From Clostridia bacterium (GTDB lineage: Bacteria; Bacillota; Clostridia; Oscillospirales; Acutalibacteraceae): a DNA stretch of 64,000 nt. The DNA is taken from positions 1 to 64,000 of the forward strand of contig JAFTVI010000017.1 in the NCBI GenBank assembly GCA_017465825.1. The letters run 5' to 3'. Below are positions 43,582 to 53,810 of this stretch, in pieces; within the stretch, counting starts at the first letter, position 1; every line of letters begins with the position of its first letter. Position numbers and translations under genes: made by a program. The notes under the pieces are model-generated. The model worked only from the letters and a program-made list of their open reading frames with translations. It ran no database searches and was not told where the DNA came from.

Positions 43582-46404
43582 ATGGCACAAAAAAATATAA
43601 TAGTCAAAGGTGCAAGAGAACACAACCTTAAGAATGTTGATATAGAGATCCCCCGAAATAAGCTTGTTGTTTTTACAGGTCTTTCAGGTTCGGGTAAATC
43701 CTCTCTTGCCTTTGACACAATCTATGCTGAGGGACAAAGACGGTATGTTGAATCACTTTCCTCATATGCAAGAATGTTCCTCGGTCAGATGGATAAACCT
43801 AATGTTGATTCCATAGAAGGTCTGTCACCGGCAATTTCCATTGACCAGAAAACAACATCAAAGAATCCAAGGTCAACAGTCGGCACTGTTACTGAAATTT
43901 ACGATTATCTGCGTTTGCTGTATGCCAGAATCGGTATACCTCATTGTCCCGTTTGCGGAAAAGAAATCAAACAGCAGACGATAGACCAGATAGTGGATAA
44001 AGTTCTTGAACTGCCTGAGGGAACAAAAATACAGGTGATGGCTCCCATAATTAAAGCTAAAAAAGGTACCCATCAGAAAGAGCTTGCAAATGCCAAAAAA
44101 TCAGGCTTCATAAGAGCAAGAATTGACGGAAACATCTACGATTTGACAGAAGATATCACCCTTGAAAAAAACATCAAACATACAATCGAAATCGTAATTG
44201 ACCGTCTTGTTATAAAGGATTCAATCAGAAGCCGTCTTGCAGATGCGGCTGAGCTTGCTGCAAAGCTTTCACAGGGCACTGTTCTTGTTTCAGTGACGGA
44301 CGGTGAGGAAATTTTATTTTCGCTTAATTATGCTTGCCCTGAACACGGTATAAGCATTGATGAGCTTTCTCCGCGAATGTTTTCATTCAATAATCCCTTC
44401 GGAGCCTGTCCTACCTGTACGGGCTTGAGTTTCTTTATGCGTGTTGACCCTCTGCTTGTTATTCCCGACAGAAAAAAATCAATCCGTGAAGGTGCAATCA
44501 AGGCATCAGGCTGGTCAAAGGCAGATTATTCATCAATTGCTAAGATGTATTTTGATGCACTTGCCGAGAAATATGATTTTTCCATTGATGAACCTGTTGA
44601 AAATTTTTCTCCCCAAGCTCTCGACGCTCTTTTATACGGCACTAAGGGCGAAAAGCTCGTTATGCACCGTACAACTGCTTACGGTAGCGGCAACTACAAT
44701 GCTGAGTTTGAAGGGATAATCAACAATCTTGAACGCAGATATAAAGAAACAACTTCTGACTGGGCAAGAAGTGAAATAGAGCAGGTTATGACTGCCTGTG
44801 AATGTGCAGACTGCAAAGGTTCAAGGCTTAAAAAAGAGGTTCTTGCCGTAACCGTCGGCGGTATCAATATAGACGAATTCTGCCGTATGTCCGTAAAAAA
44901 TGAAATTGAGTTTATCAATAATCTTGTTTTGACGGACAGAGAAAAGATTATTGCTGACCAGATTATTAATGAAATTAAATCAAGACTCAATTTTCTTTGC
45001 TCGGTCGGGCTTGATTATCTCACACTTTCACGTTCAGCAGGAACGCTCTCAGGCGGTGAAAGTCAGCGAATCCGTCTTGCCACACAGATCGGTTCTGCTC
45101 TTATGGGCGTGCTGTATATTCTTGATGAACCGAGCATAGGACTTCATCAGCGTGATAATGACAAGCTCCTTGAAACACTTCGAAATCTTCGTGATATCGG
45201 TAATACACTTATTGTTGTTGAACACGATGAGGATACAATGTATGCGGCTGATTGTATCGTTGATATCGGTCCCGGCGCAGGTATTCATGGCGGAGAAGTC
45301 GTTTGTGTCGGTGATGTTGAAAAAATCAAAAAGTGCAAGCAATCCGTTACAGGTCAGTATCTCAGCGGTGCAAGAAAAATTCCCGTTCCCGCAAAACGCA
45401 GAAAGGGCAACGGACATTATCTTTCTGTAAAAGGTGCGGCAGAGAACAACCTTAAAAACATTGATGTTGATATTCCTCTCGGGCAGTTTGTCTGTGTTAC
45501 AGGTGTATCAGGCTCAGGCAAATCCTCTCTTGTAAATGAAATTCTTTACAAAAAGCTTGCCGCCGAGCTTAACGGAGCAAAAAAATTCGCAGGCAAGCAC
45601 GAATCTGTTCTGGGTGTTAATTATCTTGATAAGGTAATTAATATTGATCAATCTCCGATTGGCAGAACACCACGTTCAAATCCTGCCACATACACAGGAG
45701 TTTTTACGGATATACGTGAATTGTTTGCGCAGACACAGGATGCTAAAATCAAAGGCTATAATGCAGGCAGATTCTCATTTAACGTAGCAGGCGGCAGATG
45801 TGAGGCCTGTCAGGGTGACGGTATTGTAAAGATTGAAATGCACTTCTTGTCGGATGTTTATGTACCCTGTGAGGTTTGCAAGGGTGCCAGATATAACCGT
45901 GAAACGCTTGATGTCAAATACAAGGGTAAGAGCATTTATGACGTGCTTGAAATGACTGTTGAAGAGGGATTGATGTTCTTTGATTCACAGCCCAAAATCA
46001 AGCGTAAGCTCCAGACTCTCTTTGATGTTGGCTTGGGCTATGTTAAAATCGGGCAGCCTGCAACAACTCTTTCAGGCGGTGAGGCTCAGCGTGTCAAGCT
46101 GGCAACTGAGCTGTCAAAACGACCTACCGGAAAAACAGTGTATATTCTTGACGAGCCGACAACAGGTCTGCACTCTGCCGATGTACACCGTCTTGTTGAT
46201 ATTATTCATAAGCTTGCGGATGCGGGTAATTCAGTAATCATAATCGAACACAACCTTGATGTCATTAAATGTGCAGATTATATTATAGATTTGGGACCTG
46301 AGGGCGGCGATTGCGGCGGTGAAATAGTAGCCGCGGGCACTCCCGAAGAGGTTGTCCGCGTAAAAGAAAGCTATACTGGTCAGTATCTGAAAAAATATCT
46401 TTAA
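43582..46404 (+). CDS. uvrA: UvrABC excinuclease subunit A
   Basis: Damage-recognition ATPase of 940 residues with two ABC modules. Walker A motifs are [13 protein letters not shown] (about residue 33) and [13 protein letters not shown] (about 638); signatures [13 protein letters not shown] and [13 protein letters not shown]; Walker [14 protein letters not shown] and [13 protein letters not shown]. Zinc-binding cysteines occur in [15 protein letters not shown] and the second-module C-x2-C-x19-C-x2-C (CEACQGDG...CEVCKGAR). ATG begins on the base after the uvrB stop, so uvrBA form an operon. No SOS box was found immediately upstream of uvrB. Confidence 0.96.
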   Translation: MAQKNIIVKGAREHNLKNVDIEIPRNKLVVFTGLSGSGKSSLAFDTIYAEGQRRYVESLSSYARMFLGQMDKPNVDSIEGLSPAISIDQKTTSKNPRSTVGTVTEIYDYLRLLYARIGIPHCPVCGKEIKQQTIDQIVDKVLELPEGTKIQVMAPIIKAKKGTHQKELANAKKSGFIRARIDGNIYDLTEDITLEKNIKHTIEIVIDRLVIKDSIRSRLADAAELAAKLSQGTVLVSVTDGEEILFSLNYACPEHGISIDELSPRMFSFNNPFGACPTCTGLSFFMRVDPLLVIPDRKKSIREGAIKASGWSKADYSSIAKMYFDALAEKYDFSIDEPVENFSPQALDALLYGTKGEKLVMHRTTAYGSGNYNAEFEGIINNLERRYKETTSDWARSEIEQVMTACECADCKGSRLKKEVLAVTVGGINIDEFCRMSVKNEIEFINNLVLTDREKIIADQIINEIKSRLNFLCSVGLDYLTLSRSAGTLSGGESQRIRLATQIGSALMGVLYILDEPSIGLHQRDNDKLLETLRNLRDIGNTLIVVEHDEDTMYAADCIVDIGPGAGIHGGEVVCVGDVEKIKKCKQSVTGQYLSGARKIPVPAKRRKGNGHYLSVKGAAENNLKNIDVDIPLGQFVCVTGVSGSGKSSLVNEILYKKLAAELNGAKKFAGKHESVLGVNYLDKVINIDQSPIGRTPRSNPATYTGVFTDIRELFAQTQDAKIKGYNAGRFSFNVAGGRCEACQGDGIVKIEMHFLSDVYVPCEVCKGARYNRETLDVKYKGKSIYDVLEMTVEEGLMFFDSQPKIKRKLQTLFDVGLGYVKIGQPATTLSGGEAQRVKLATELSKRPTGKTVYILDEPTTGLHSADVHRLVDIIHKLADAGNSVIIIEHNLDVIKCADYIIDLGPEGGDCGGEIVAAGTPEEVVRVKESYTGQYLKKYL

Positions 46405-46420
46405 AATGAGGAAGATTATT

Positions 46421-47038
46421 ATGAAAAAGGCTATTATACTAATACTTTCAATTTTTGTCGTATGTCTGTTTACCGCTTGTTCGGATAATACTGACAATAA
46501 CGATGCTATCAGTGAAGTATCCTCTGATGAGATATCTTCTCAATTGAACAATAATAATTCAACTGAGGATGCATCATCGTCAGTATCAAGCTCATTGAAG
46601 CTTGAAGATATTTCATCAGCCTATGTAGAGCCTACGTTCAGAATCGTTACCACCGTTGCCGAATGTTACGATTATGCAGAAACAGATGACGATGATACAG
46701 TTAAAACTGATAAGGACGTGCAAGGCAGAGTGTCGGTTATAACCGTTACCGATAAAGACGGTTCAATAAAAACAACCACTGAATTTTCATATGAAGATAG
46801 TATTCTTGTAAAAATTTCATACTATGATGAAAACGGCGAAGTATTTGAAAAAATAGTATTTTCTTTCTATGATGAAGACTCTCTCAGCGTAGCATCGTAT
46901 GTTGACAGTGAGTCCAAAATGAGCTTGTATTTTTATAATGAAGATGGCACGTTCAAGTCATATGTTGACGGTGCAGGTTTATCTGCGCTTCTCACAAGTG
47001 CTGTTATGCAAGGTATCGGCGGCGCGTTTTCTCAATAA
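46421..47038 (+). CDS. Putative small lipoprotein with Ser-rich linker
   Basis: A 205-residue exported protein; lipobox LFTAC gives lipidated Cys20. Residues 21-70 are a low-complexity Asp/Ser/Asn linker; the rest has Y-rich strand repeats (SYEDS, SYYDENGE, SFYDEDS, LYFYNEDG) of the same style as the lipoprotein at 20689. No catalytic motif. GAGGAAG lies 6 bases upstream of ATG 46421, 16 bases after uvrA; an ATG at 46406 overlaps the site and is rejected. Function unknown. Confidence 0.72.
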   Translation: MKKAIILILSIFVVCLFTACSDNTDNNDAISEVSSDEISSQLNNNNSTEDASSSVSSSLKLEDISSAYVEPTFRIVTTVAECYDYAETDDDDTVKTDKDVQGRVSVITVTDKDGSIKTTTEFSYEDSILVKISYYDENGEVFEKIVFSFYDEDSLSVASYVDSESKMSLYFYNEDGTFKSYVDGAGLSALLTSAVMQGIGGAFSQ

Positions 47039-47053
47039 AATCTCATTAACCTC

Positions 47054-47082
47054 TTGACATAGTAATCTTCCTTTGGTATAAT
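47054..47082 (+). promoter_or_regulatory. Sigma-A promoter of the pyr operon
   Basis: TTGACA (47054-47059), 17 bases, TATAAT (47077-47082): perfect consensus, giving a leader of about 100 bases to pyrC. Confidence 0.85.
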
Positions 47083-47109
47083 AAATAAAAATCTCTGATT
47101 CGGTTATCC

Positions 47110-47140
47110 GGCAGACAAATATGCTTATTTGGGTTCTGCC
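47110..47140 (+). promoter_or_regulatory. Stem-loop in the pyr leader
   Basis: GGCAGA (47110-47115) pairs with TCTGCC (47135-47140), with an inner CAAATA/TATTTG stem and a 3-base bulge. No T-run and no clear PyrR-binding consensus follow, so the regulatory role is uncertain. Confidence 0.4.
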
Positions 47141-47191
47141 ATTTATTTGGTGGAACTTAATTTTGGGCTGAGTCAGAAAATGGTGATTATT

Positions 47192-48451
47192 ATGGCGATT
47201 TTATTCAGCGGAGCAACTGTTTATACAGGTAAAGAATTAAAAAAGGCAGATATTGTTGTTGATAATGGGTGTATTGTTTCCGTTGGTGGTGCTGTCAATT
47301 CATTTGACGGTGAAATCGTTGATTGCAGCGGTAAATATATTTTTCCCGGTTTTGTTGATGTGCACGTGCATTTCAGAGAGCCGGGTTTTTCTTATAAAGA
47401 GACAATTAAATCAGGCTCAGCGGCAGCTGCACACGGCGGTTATACATCTGTATGCACAATGCCCAATCTTAACCCCACTCCCGACTGTGCAGAAAATCTT
47501 AAGCAACAGCTTGATATAATAAAAAAGGATGCTGCAATCAACGTATATCCATACGGAACGATAACAGCAGGTCAGAAGGGCGAAAAGCTTGCAGATATGC
47601 AAGCAATGTCAACTGATGTTATTGCTTTTTCCGATGACGGCAGGGGAGTGCAGAATGATGAAATGATGCTATCTGCTATGACAACTGCAAAAGGTCTCGG
47701 TAAAATGATTGTTGCCCATTGCGAAGTCAATGATTTGCTTGAGGGCGGATATATTCACAAAGGTGAATACGCTCGAGAGCACGGGCACAGAGGTATCTGT
47801 TCAGAAAGTGAATGGATGCAGATAGCCAGAGATATTGAGCTTGTAAAAAGGACAGGCTGTTCTTATCACGTGTGCCACATTTCTGCTAAAGAAAGTGTTG
47901 ATATTATCAGAAAAGCCAAGGCTGAAGGCGTAGATATTACCTGTGAAACAGGGCCTCATTATCTTGTAATGAACGATTCGCAGCTTCAGGAAGACGGCAG
48001 ATTCAAAATGAATCCGCCGATAAGAAGTGAGACAGACAGAATTGCACTTGTAGAGGGAATCAAAGACGGAACGGTGGATATGATTGCTACTGACCACGCA
48101 CCCCATTCCGCAGAGGAAAAGGGCAGAGGACTCGAAAAATCACTTATGGGTATAGTAGGTCTTGAAACTTCTTTCCCTGTTCTTTACACAGACCTTGTTC
48201 TTAACGGAATAATTTCTCTCGAGAAGTTGATTGATTTAATGTCAGAAGCTCCGGCAGAGAGATTTGGAATAAAAAGCTCTCTGAAATGCGGCAATCCTGC
48301 TGATTTCTGTGTTTTTGATTTGAATGCGGAATATAAAATCAATCCCGATAATTTCCTGTCAATGGGCAAAGCAACACCATTTACAGGTAAAACAGTCAAA
48401 GGTAAGTGTTGTATGACAGTTTGCTCGGGAAATATTGTATATAAGGACTAA
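47192..48451 (+). CDS. pyrC: Dihydroorotase
   Basis: Zinc amidohydrolase that closes carbamoyl-aspartate to dihydroorotate; 419 residues, class I. Metal ligands are in DVHVHFREPG, the HCEVND and HVCHISAKES histidines, and ATDHAPHS aspartate. I chose ATG 47192 because GGTGAT (47182-47187) matches the downstream part of the anti-SD complement and this gives the normal MAILFSGATV start; earlier in-frame ATGs (47129, 47180) lack a site. First gene of pyrC-K-D-F-E-B-I under a strong promoter. Confidence 0.94.
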   Translation: MAILFSGATVYTGKELKKADIVVDNGCIVSVGGAVNSFDGEIVDCSGKYIFPGFVDVHVHFREPGFSYKETIKSGSAAAAHGGYTSVCTMPNLNPTPDCAENLKQQLDIIKKDAAINVYPYGTITAGQKGEKLADMQAMSTDVIAFSDDGRGVQNDEMMLSAMTTAKGLGKMIVAHCEVNDLLEGGYIHKGEYAREHGHRGICSESEWMQIARDIELVKRTGCSYHVCHISAKESVDIIRKAKAEGVDITCETGPHYLVMNDSQLQEDGRFKMNPPIRSETDRIALVEGIKDGTVDMIATDHAPHSAEEKGRGLEKSLMGIVGLETSFPVLYTDLVLNGIISLEKLIDLMSEAPAERFGIKSSLKCGNPADFCVFDLNAEYKINPDNFLSMGKATPFTGKTVKGKCCMTVCSGNIVYKD

Positions 48452-48455
48452 AACG

Positions 48456-49187
48456 ATGAAAAATGTAATTTATACCATAACATCAAACGAAAAATTGACT
48501 GAGAATGTTTTTAAAATGGTACTCAGCGGTGATACATCTGCAGTGACGGCAAGCGGTCAGTTTATCAATATTCAGCTTGCAGGTCATTATCTCAGACGCC
48601 CCATATCTATTTTTGATTGCAATGATAATGAGCTTTCAATTATATATAAGGTTGTTGGTGTTGGCACTGAACAGATGTCAAAAATGAAAGCAGGCGAACA
48701 GCTTGACTGTCTTGTAGGTCTCGGTAACGGATTTGATTTGTCGGTTTCAGGTGACAAGCCTGTCGTAATCGGCGGCGGTGTAGGTGTTCCTCCGATGTTT
48801 TACCTTGCAAAAAAGCTTATTGCAGAGGGAAAAAGTGTAACAGCAATTCTCGGCTTCAACAAAGCAGATGAGATTTTCTGTAAAGAAGATTTTGAAGCTA
48901 TCGGCGCAAAAGTTATTGTAGCTACAGCTGACGGCAGTGTGGGGGTAAAAGGCTTTGTAACCGACGCTCTTAAGGATGTTGATTATACTTATTTTTACAC
49001 TTGCGGACCCGAGCCTATGCTCAAAGCCGTATACAACAATTCATCCACATCGGGACAGCTCAGCTTTGAGGAGCGAATGGGATGCGGATTCGGCGCCTGT
49101 ATGGGTTGTTCCTGCAAAACCAAGTACGGCAACAAGCGCATATGTAAGGACGGTCCTGTCCTTGTTAAGGAGGAGATAATATGGTAA
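48456..49187 (+). CDS. pyrK: Dihydroorotate dehydrogenase electron transfer subunit
   Basis: A 243-residue FAD and 2Fe-2S protein that passes electrons from PyrD to NAD+. It has the ferredoxin-reductase-like FAD region (LRRPISIFD), the NAD-binding GGGVGVPPMFYLAK and CGPEPML, and the C-terminal 2Fe-2S ligands in MGCGFGACMGCSCKT and RICKDGPV. ATG 48456 is 8 bases after AAGGA. Its last 7 bases overlap pyrD, so the subunits are made together. Presence of PyrK defines the class 1B enzyme, usual in anaerobic Firmicutes. Confidence 0.95.
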   Translation: MKNVIYTITSNEKLTENVFKMVLSGDTSAVTASGQFINIQLAGHYLRRPISIFDCNDNELSIIYKVVGVGTEQMSKMKAGEQLDCLVGLGNGFDLSVSGDKPVVIGGGVGVPPMFYLAKKLIAEGKSVTAILGFNKADEIFCKEDFEAIGAKVIVATADGSVGVKGFVTDALKDVDYTYFYTCGPEPMLKAVYNNSSTSGQLSFEERMGCGFGACMGCSCKTKYGNKRICKDGPVLVKEEIIW

Positions 49188-50092
49188 ACACAAAAGTTAA
49201 TTTAAGCGGTCTTGTGCTTGATAATCCTGTTATCCCCGCAAGCGGCACATTCGGCTTCGGATATGAGTTTGCAGAGCTTTACGATATAAATATTCTCGGC
49301 AGCTTTTCTTTCAAGGGAACCACAAAAGACCCTCGTTTCGGTAATCCTACACCCAGAATAGCAGAGTGTTACTCAGGTATGATAAATTCCGTAGGTCTGC
49401 AGAATCCCGGTGTTGATAAGGTTATCAGCGAAGAACTCCCCAAACTTAAAAAATGCTTTAATAAGCCTGTTGTTGCTAATATCAGCGGTTTTTCGCTCGA
49501 TGAATACGTATATACCTGTGAAAAAATTGATAAGGAAGAGCAGGTTGGTATAATTGAAGTAAATATCAGCTGTCCCAATGTTCACGGCGGCGGTATGAGC
49601 TTCGGCACATCAGCTGAATCTGCGGCTGATGTTACAAAAGCAGTTAAATCAGTAACAACAAAGCCTGTTTACATCAAGCTCAGTCCCAATGTAACAGATA
49701 TTGTTTCTATTGCAAAGGCTTGTGAAGAGGCAGGCGCAGACGGTATCAGTATGATAAATACTCTTATGGGTATGCGTATTGACCTTAAAACAAAAAAGCC
49801 TGTTGTTGCCAATAAATCTGGCGGTTATTCAGGTCCTGCAATTTTCCCTGTTGCAGTTTCAATGGTTTACAAAGTGTATGAAGCCGTAAATATCCCCATT
49901 ATCGGTATGGGCGGTATTTCAACAGCTGAAAACGTTATTGAAATGATGCTTGCGGGTGCAACTGCTATTGAAGTCGGTGCGGCAAACCTCATTGACCCCT
50001 TTGCATGCAAAAAGATTATTGAAAATCTGCCTGTTGCAATGGCTAAATACGGAATCAATGATTTAAATGATATAATAGGAGGCGCTCATTAA
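49181..50092 (+). CDS. pyrD: Dihydroorotate dehydrogenase catalytic subunit, class 1B
   Basis: FMN flavoprotein of 303 residues oxidising dihydroorotate to orotate. The family signatures are PVIPASGTFGFG, KGTTKDPRFGN, the active-site-loop Cys in NISCPNVHGGG, KLSPNVTDI, and the phosphate-binding IGMGGI and GATAIEVGAA. GGAGAT precedes the ATG, which overlaps pyrK by 7 bases. Its TAA overlaps the pyrF ATG. Confidence 0.95.
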   Translation: MVNTKVNLSGLVLDNPVIPASGTFGFGYEFAELYDINILGSFSFKGTTKDPRFGNPTPRIAECYSGMINSVGLQNPGVDKVISEELPKLKKCFNKPVVANISGFSLDEYVYTCEKIDKEEQVGIIEVNISCPNVHGGGMSFGTSAESAADVTKAVKSVTTKPVYIKLSPNVTDIVSIAKACEEAGADGISMINTLMGMRIDLKTKKPVVANKSGGYSGPAIFPVAVSMVYKVYEAVNIPIIGMGGISTAENVIEMMLAGATAIEVGAANLIDPFACKKIIENLPVAMAKYGINDLNDIIGGAH

Positions 50093-50790
50093 TGGGTAAA
50101 GATGTAATTATTGCCTGTGATTTCGCAGGTAAAGATGCTTGTTTGAAATTTCTTGATAATTTCAAGGAAGAAAAACCGTTTGTTAAAATCGGTATGGAGC
50201 TTTTTTATGCAGAAGGTCCGTCAATCGTAAAGGAAATCAAAGCAAGAGGTCACAAGATTTTCCTTGACCTTAAGCTTCACGATATCCCCAACACTGTTAA
50301 AAAGTCAATGGCTGTTCTTTCTGCACTTGATGTTGATATGTGCAATCTCCACGCCGGCGGAACTATCGCTATGATGGAGGCGGCAATTGAAGGTCTTACA
50401 CGTCCCGACGGCACAAGACCTATTCTTCTGGCTGTAACACAGCTTACATCTACAAGTGAAGAAAGAATGAAAACAGATCTTCTTATAGACAAGCCTATTG
50501 ATGAGGTTGTTATGCATTACGCAATGAACGCCAAAAAGGCAGGTCTTGACGGCGTAGTTTGTTCACCTCTTGAGGCTGAAAAGGTACACGGCGTATGTGG
50601 TAAAGAGTTTTACACAGTAACACCCGGTATCAGATTTGCAGACGGAGATATCGGCGATCAGGTTCGTGTTACAACTCCCGAAAAGGCAAAGGAAATCGGC
50701 TCGGACTACATTGTTGTAGGCAGACCTATCACAGCCGCAGAGGATCCCGTTGCAGCTTACAGAAGATGTGTAAGCGAATTCGTAGGTTAA
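50092..50790 (+). CDS. pyrF: Orotidine-5'-phosphate decarboxylase, type 1
   Basis: A 232-residue TIM-barrel decarboxylase giving UMP. The catalytic Asp-Lys-x-x-Asp is in FLDLKLHDIPNTVKKS near residue 62; ACDFAG opens the barrel and the phosphate-binding TPGIRF, DQVRVTTPEKA and VVGRPIT close it. Length corresponds to the type 1 (Bacillus-like) enzyme rather than the longer type 2. Start overlaps the pyrD stop by one base. Confidence 0.95.
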   Translation: MGKDVIIACDFAGKDACLKFLDNFKEEKPFVKIGMELFYAEGPSIVKEIKARGHKIFLDLKLHDIPNTVKKSMAVLSALDVDMCNLHAGGTIAMMEAAIEGLTRPDGTRPILLAVTQLTSTSEERMKTDLLIDKPIDEVVMHYAMNAKKAGLDGVVCSPLEAEKVHGVCGKEFYTVTPGIRFADGDIGDQVRVTTPEKAKEIGSDYIVVGRPITAAEDPVAAYRRCVSEFVG

Positions 50791-50821
50791 TTTGATAATA
50801 ATTGAAAGGAATTGATATATT

Positions 50822-51460
50822 ATGCAGAAGAAAGTAGCAAAAGCTTTATTGTCAATCGGTGCAGTATTTTTCCGTCCCGAAGAGCCCTTTACATGGGCAA
50901 GCGGAATCAAGAGCCCTGTTTATTGTGATAACAGACTTATTCTTACAGCACCCGAGCACAGAGTAACTGTTGAAACAGCAATAGCAGAAACAGTTAAGAA
51001 AGAGTATCCCGAGTGCGAAGTTCTTATGGGCACAAGCACAGCAGGTATTGCTCATGCAGCTATCGCGGCCCATCTTCTTGATATGCCTATGGGATATGTT
51101 CGTTCCGGTAACAAGGATCACGGCAGACAGAACAGAATTGAGGGTAAACTTGAAAAAGGTCAGAAGGTTGTTGTTGTAGAAGATCTTATTTCTACAGGCG
51201 GTAGCGTTATTGATGTTGTAGATGCTCTCCGTGAAGCAGGTGCAGAAGTTCTTGGTATCGTAAGTATTTTCACATACGGTATGCAGAAGGGTATAGACAG
51301 ACTTGCTGCTGCAAATGTTAAAAATGTAAGCCTGACAAACTTTGATGTTATTGCAGAAGTTGCAGCTGATGAGGGATATATTAAGCCTGAAGACATTGCA
51401 AGACTTATCAAGTTCAGAAACAATCCTTCTGATGAAAGCTGGATAGGTGCAGCAGAATGA
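50822..51460 (+). CDS. pyrE: Orotate phosphoribosyltransferase
   Basis: Transfers ribose-5-phosphate from PRPP to orotate; 212 residues. It carries [12 protein letters not shown] at the N-terminus and the PRPP-binding [18 protein letters not shown] near residue 120; the flexible-loop [11 protein letters not shown] supplies basic residues. GAAAGGAATT precedes ATG 50822. Stop and pyrB start share ATGA. Confidence 0.95.
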   Translation: MQKKVAKALLSIGAVFFRPEEPFTWASGIKSPVYCDNRLILTAPEHRVTVETAIAETVKKEYPECEVLMGTSTAGIAHAAIAAHLLDMPMGYVRSGNKDHGRQNRIEGKLEKGQKVVVVEDLISTGGSVIDVVDALREAGAEVLGIVSIFTYGMQKGIDRLAAANVKNVSLTNFDVIAEVAADEGYIKPEDIARLIKFRNNPSDESWIGAAE

Positions 51461-52371
51461 GAAGTCTTATAGATATTCTTGAACTTTCAACGGCGGAAAT
51501 TGATGAGCTTATTGACGTAGCAAAGGATATAATTGCTGACCCGAAAAAGTATTCGGAAAAATGTCACGGCAAAACTCTTGCAACGCTGTTTTTCGAGCCT
51601 TCAACAAGAACCCGTTTAAGCTTTGAAGCCGCGATGTACGGTCTTGGCGGTAATGTTCTGGGTTTTGCGTCATCTGACAGTTCGTCTGCGGCTAAGGGCG
51701 AAAGTGTTGCCGATACCGTGCGCGTAGTAAGCGGCTATGCAGATATTATCGCAATGCGCCATCCTAAAGAGGGCGCGCCGCTTGTAGCTTCGATGCACGC
51801 GCTTGTTCCCATTATCAATGCCGGTGACGGCGGACACAATCATCCCACGCAGACTCTTACCGATTTGCTGACGATCAGCAGAGAAAAGGGCAGATTCAAT
51901 GACCTGACAATCGGTCTTTGCGGTGATCTTAAGTTTGGCAGAACAGTACACTCTATCATCGGCGCAATGTCAAGATATGATAATGTCAAGTTCGTTCTTA
52001 TATCTCCCGAAGAATTGAAAATTCCCGGATATATCAAGCAGGATGTTCTCGATAAAAATAACATTGAGTATGTTGAAACAAGAAGCCTTGAAGATGCAAT
52101 TCCCGAACTGGATATTCTTTATATGACACGTGTTCAGCGTGAGCGATTCTTCAATGAGGACGATTACATCCGTCTTAAGGATACATATATTCTTAATGCA
52201 AAAAAGCTTGAAAAGGCAAAGAGCGATCTTTCAATTCTTCACCCTTTGCCGAGAGTCAATGAAATTGCTGTTGAAGTTGATAGTGACCCGAGAGCTTGCT
52301 ATTTTGAGCAGGCACTCAACGGTAAATTTATCCGTATGGCATTGATACTTAAGCTTTTGGGGGTGGAATGA
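51457..52371 (+). CDS. pyrB: Aspartate carbamoyltransferase catalytic subunit
   Basis: A 304-residue catalytic chain making carbamoyl-aspartate. The carbamoyl-phosphate site [15 protein letters not shown] (about residues 49-63), the [15 protein letters not shown] segment and the C-terminal HPLPRVNEI are intact. The adjacent pyrI indicates an E. coli-like holoenzyme with regulatory chains, which in turn implies nucleotide feedback. Overlaps pyrE by 4 bases. Confidence 0.96.
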   Translation: MRSLIDILELSTAEIDELIDVAKDIIADPKKYSEKCHGKTLATLFFEPSTRTRLSFEAAMYGLGGNVLGFASSDSSSAAKGESVADTVRVVSGYADIIAMRHPKEGAPLVASMHALVPIINAGDGGHNHPTQTLTDLLTISREKGRFNDLTIGLCGDLKFGRTVHSIIGAMSRYDNVKFVLISPEELKIPGYIKQDVLDKNNIEYVETRSLEDAIPELDILYMTRVQRERFFNEDDYIRLKDTYILNAKKLEKAKSDLSILHPLPRVNEIAVEVDSDPRACYFEQALNGKFIRMALILKLLGVE

Positions 52372-52372
52372 T

Positions 52373-52807
52373 ATGATAGTCAGTACAATCAAAGACGGCG
52401 TTGTGCTCGACCACATTCACGCAGGCGGCGCAATGATGATATACAAAGCACTCAATCTTGATAAATTGGAGTGTCAGGTTGCAATTATCAAAAATGCAGA
52501 CAGCGTAAAAATGGGTAAAAAGGATATCCTCAAGATTTGCGAACCGATTGATATTAATCTTGATGTTCTCGGCTATCTTGATCCCGGCATTACAGTCAGC
52601 ATAATTTGTGACGGCAAGGTCGTGGAGCGTAAACACCTTTCACTCCCCGAAAAGGTTACAGATGTTATAAAATGTTCCAATCCCAGATGTATCACTTCTG
52701 TTGAACAGGAATTGCCCAATATCTTTAAGCTTACTGACAGAGAAAACAGAGTTTACAGATGCATATACTGTGAATCTAAATATAAGAATCAGGGTGATAT
52801 TAAATGA
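52373..52807 (+). CDS. pyrI: Aspartate carbamoyltransferase regulatory subunit
   Basis: A 144-residue regulatory chain that binds nucleotides in its N-terminal domain and zinc in its C-terminal domain. The zinc site is visible as CSNPRC and CIYCESK (four cysteines), and the N-terminal GVVLDHIHAGGAM matches the nucleotide-site start. Begins 1 base after pyrB, with GGGGGTGG as ribosome binding region. Last gene of the operon, followed by a strong terminator. Confidence 0.95.
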   Translation: MIVSTIKDGVVLDHIHAGGAMMIYKALNLDKLECQVAIIKNADSVKMGKKDILKICEPIDINLDVLGYLDPGITVSIICDGKVVERKHLSLPEKVTDVIKCSNPRCITSVEQELPNIFKLTDRENRVYRCIYCESKYKNQGDIK

Positions 52808-52812
52808 TTACA

Positions 52813-52848
52813 TAAAAAATGAACCGAGTAAAATCGGTTCATTTTTTT
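52813..52848. terminator. Bidirectional terminator between pyrI and the glycosyltransferase gene
   Basis: TGAACCGA (52820-52827), loop GTAAAA, TCGGTTCA (52834-52841), T-run to 52848 and A-run before. Its right arm contains the TGA stop of the convergent glycosyltransferase. Confidence 0.9.
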
Positions 52849-53810
52849 ATGTCATAAATAAAATCGACAAGCTTCATTCCGCCGTATGAAATAAGGCACG
52901 CCATACGCGTTCTGAAACACACATTTTTGTCTTTTAATGCATATTTTCTGTATTTTTTTATGTTTCTTTTTATATGGTTTAATTGACTGCTGTATCTTTG
53001 CGTATCTGTCCGCATTTTCATATATACCCAAAAATTATTTTCTATCAGTCTGTTTACAGCAGGCAAGAATAATTCAGGATATTTATCATTTACGGTTTTG
53101 ATAAAATTATCTGAAAGCAAAATATAATCATAGAATTTATCATAGGCTGGGTTATGCATAGCACTTTCGGCGTGTTGCAGATAATAGTAATTTGGACTGC
53201 GTAAATGCGCAACGGACTTTGCTTTAAGAAAGCAGTAATACATTGTATACGAATCTTCACCCATAGAAATTGAAGGGAATCGGATTGTATCAAAAATATG
53301 CCGTTTATATAATTTACAGCAACAGGTTGCAAAACACGTTTTTCCGTACAGCATATCAGCTAATGTTTCAATTCCGCTAATAATAAAATATTCATTTAAC
53401 TGCATATTGTTTTCAAACAGTTCGATTTTTCTGCCGTCATCCCAAATTTTGATCTGATTGCAGGTTACAATGTCAACGGCTTCTTTTTTTGCAACATCAA
53501 ACATATCACCGATATAATTTGATGTGACATAATCGTCACCGTCAACAAAACAAAGATAGTCACCAGTTGCGTTTTCAATGCCTGTATTTCTTGCCTGTGA
53601 AACACCTGCGTTAGCCTTATGAATCACTTTTATATTTTTATGCAATGCCGCATATTCATCACATATCTTTCCGGATTCGTCAGTTGAACCGTCATTTACT
53701 AATATAATTTCCGTATTTTTATATGACTGGTCCAATAAAGAATCAATGCATTTGCTTAAATACTTTGCTGTATTGTAAATTGGAATTATGATTGAAATTA
53801 ACGGTGTCAT
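52839..53810 (-). CDS. Family 2 glycosyltransferase
   Basis: A 323-residue GT-A inverting glycosyltransferase. The N-terminal domain reads LISIIIPIYNTAKYLSKCIDS and ILVNDGSTDESG (nucleotide-sugar site), GVSQARNTGIENATGDYL and the DGDDYV metal motif at about residues 87-92. The C-terminal 100 residues are helical and basic. It starts within the stop of the upstream membrane protein gene (ATGA), so the two are co-translated. Probably makes a cell-surface polysaccharide or teichoic-acid-like polymer; acceptor unknown. Confidence 0.92.
   Translation of the reverse strand: MTPLISIIIPIYNTAKYLSKCIDSLLDQSYKNTEIILVNDGSTDESGKICDEYAALHKNIKVIHKANAGVSQARNTGIENATGDYLCFVDGDDYVTSNYIGDMFDVAKKEAVDIVTCNQIKIWDDGRKIELFENNMQLNEYFIISGIETLADMLYGKTCFATCCCKLYKRHIFDTIRFPSISMGEDSYTMYYCFLKAKSVAHLRSPNYYYLQHAESAMHNPAYDKFYDYILLSDNFIKTVNDKYPELFLPAVNRLIENNFWVYMKMRTDTQRYSSQLNHIKRNIKKYRKYALKDKNVCFRTRMACLISYGGMKLVDFIYDIKK

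Noticed and set aside
43044..43718. 224-codon open frame on the minus strand across the uvrB-uvrA junction
   Set aside because: It is antisense to two strongly conserved genes, has a Ser/Ile/Leu-biased composition typical of shadow frames, and no ribosome binding site.
47083..47191. PyrR-binding attenuator in the pyr leader
   Set aside because: A hairpin exists but there is no T-run and no ARUCCNGNGAGGYU-like sequence.
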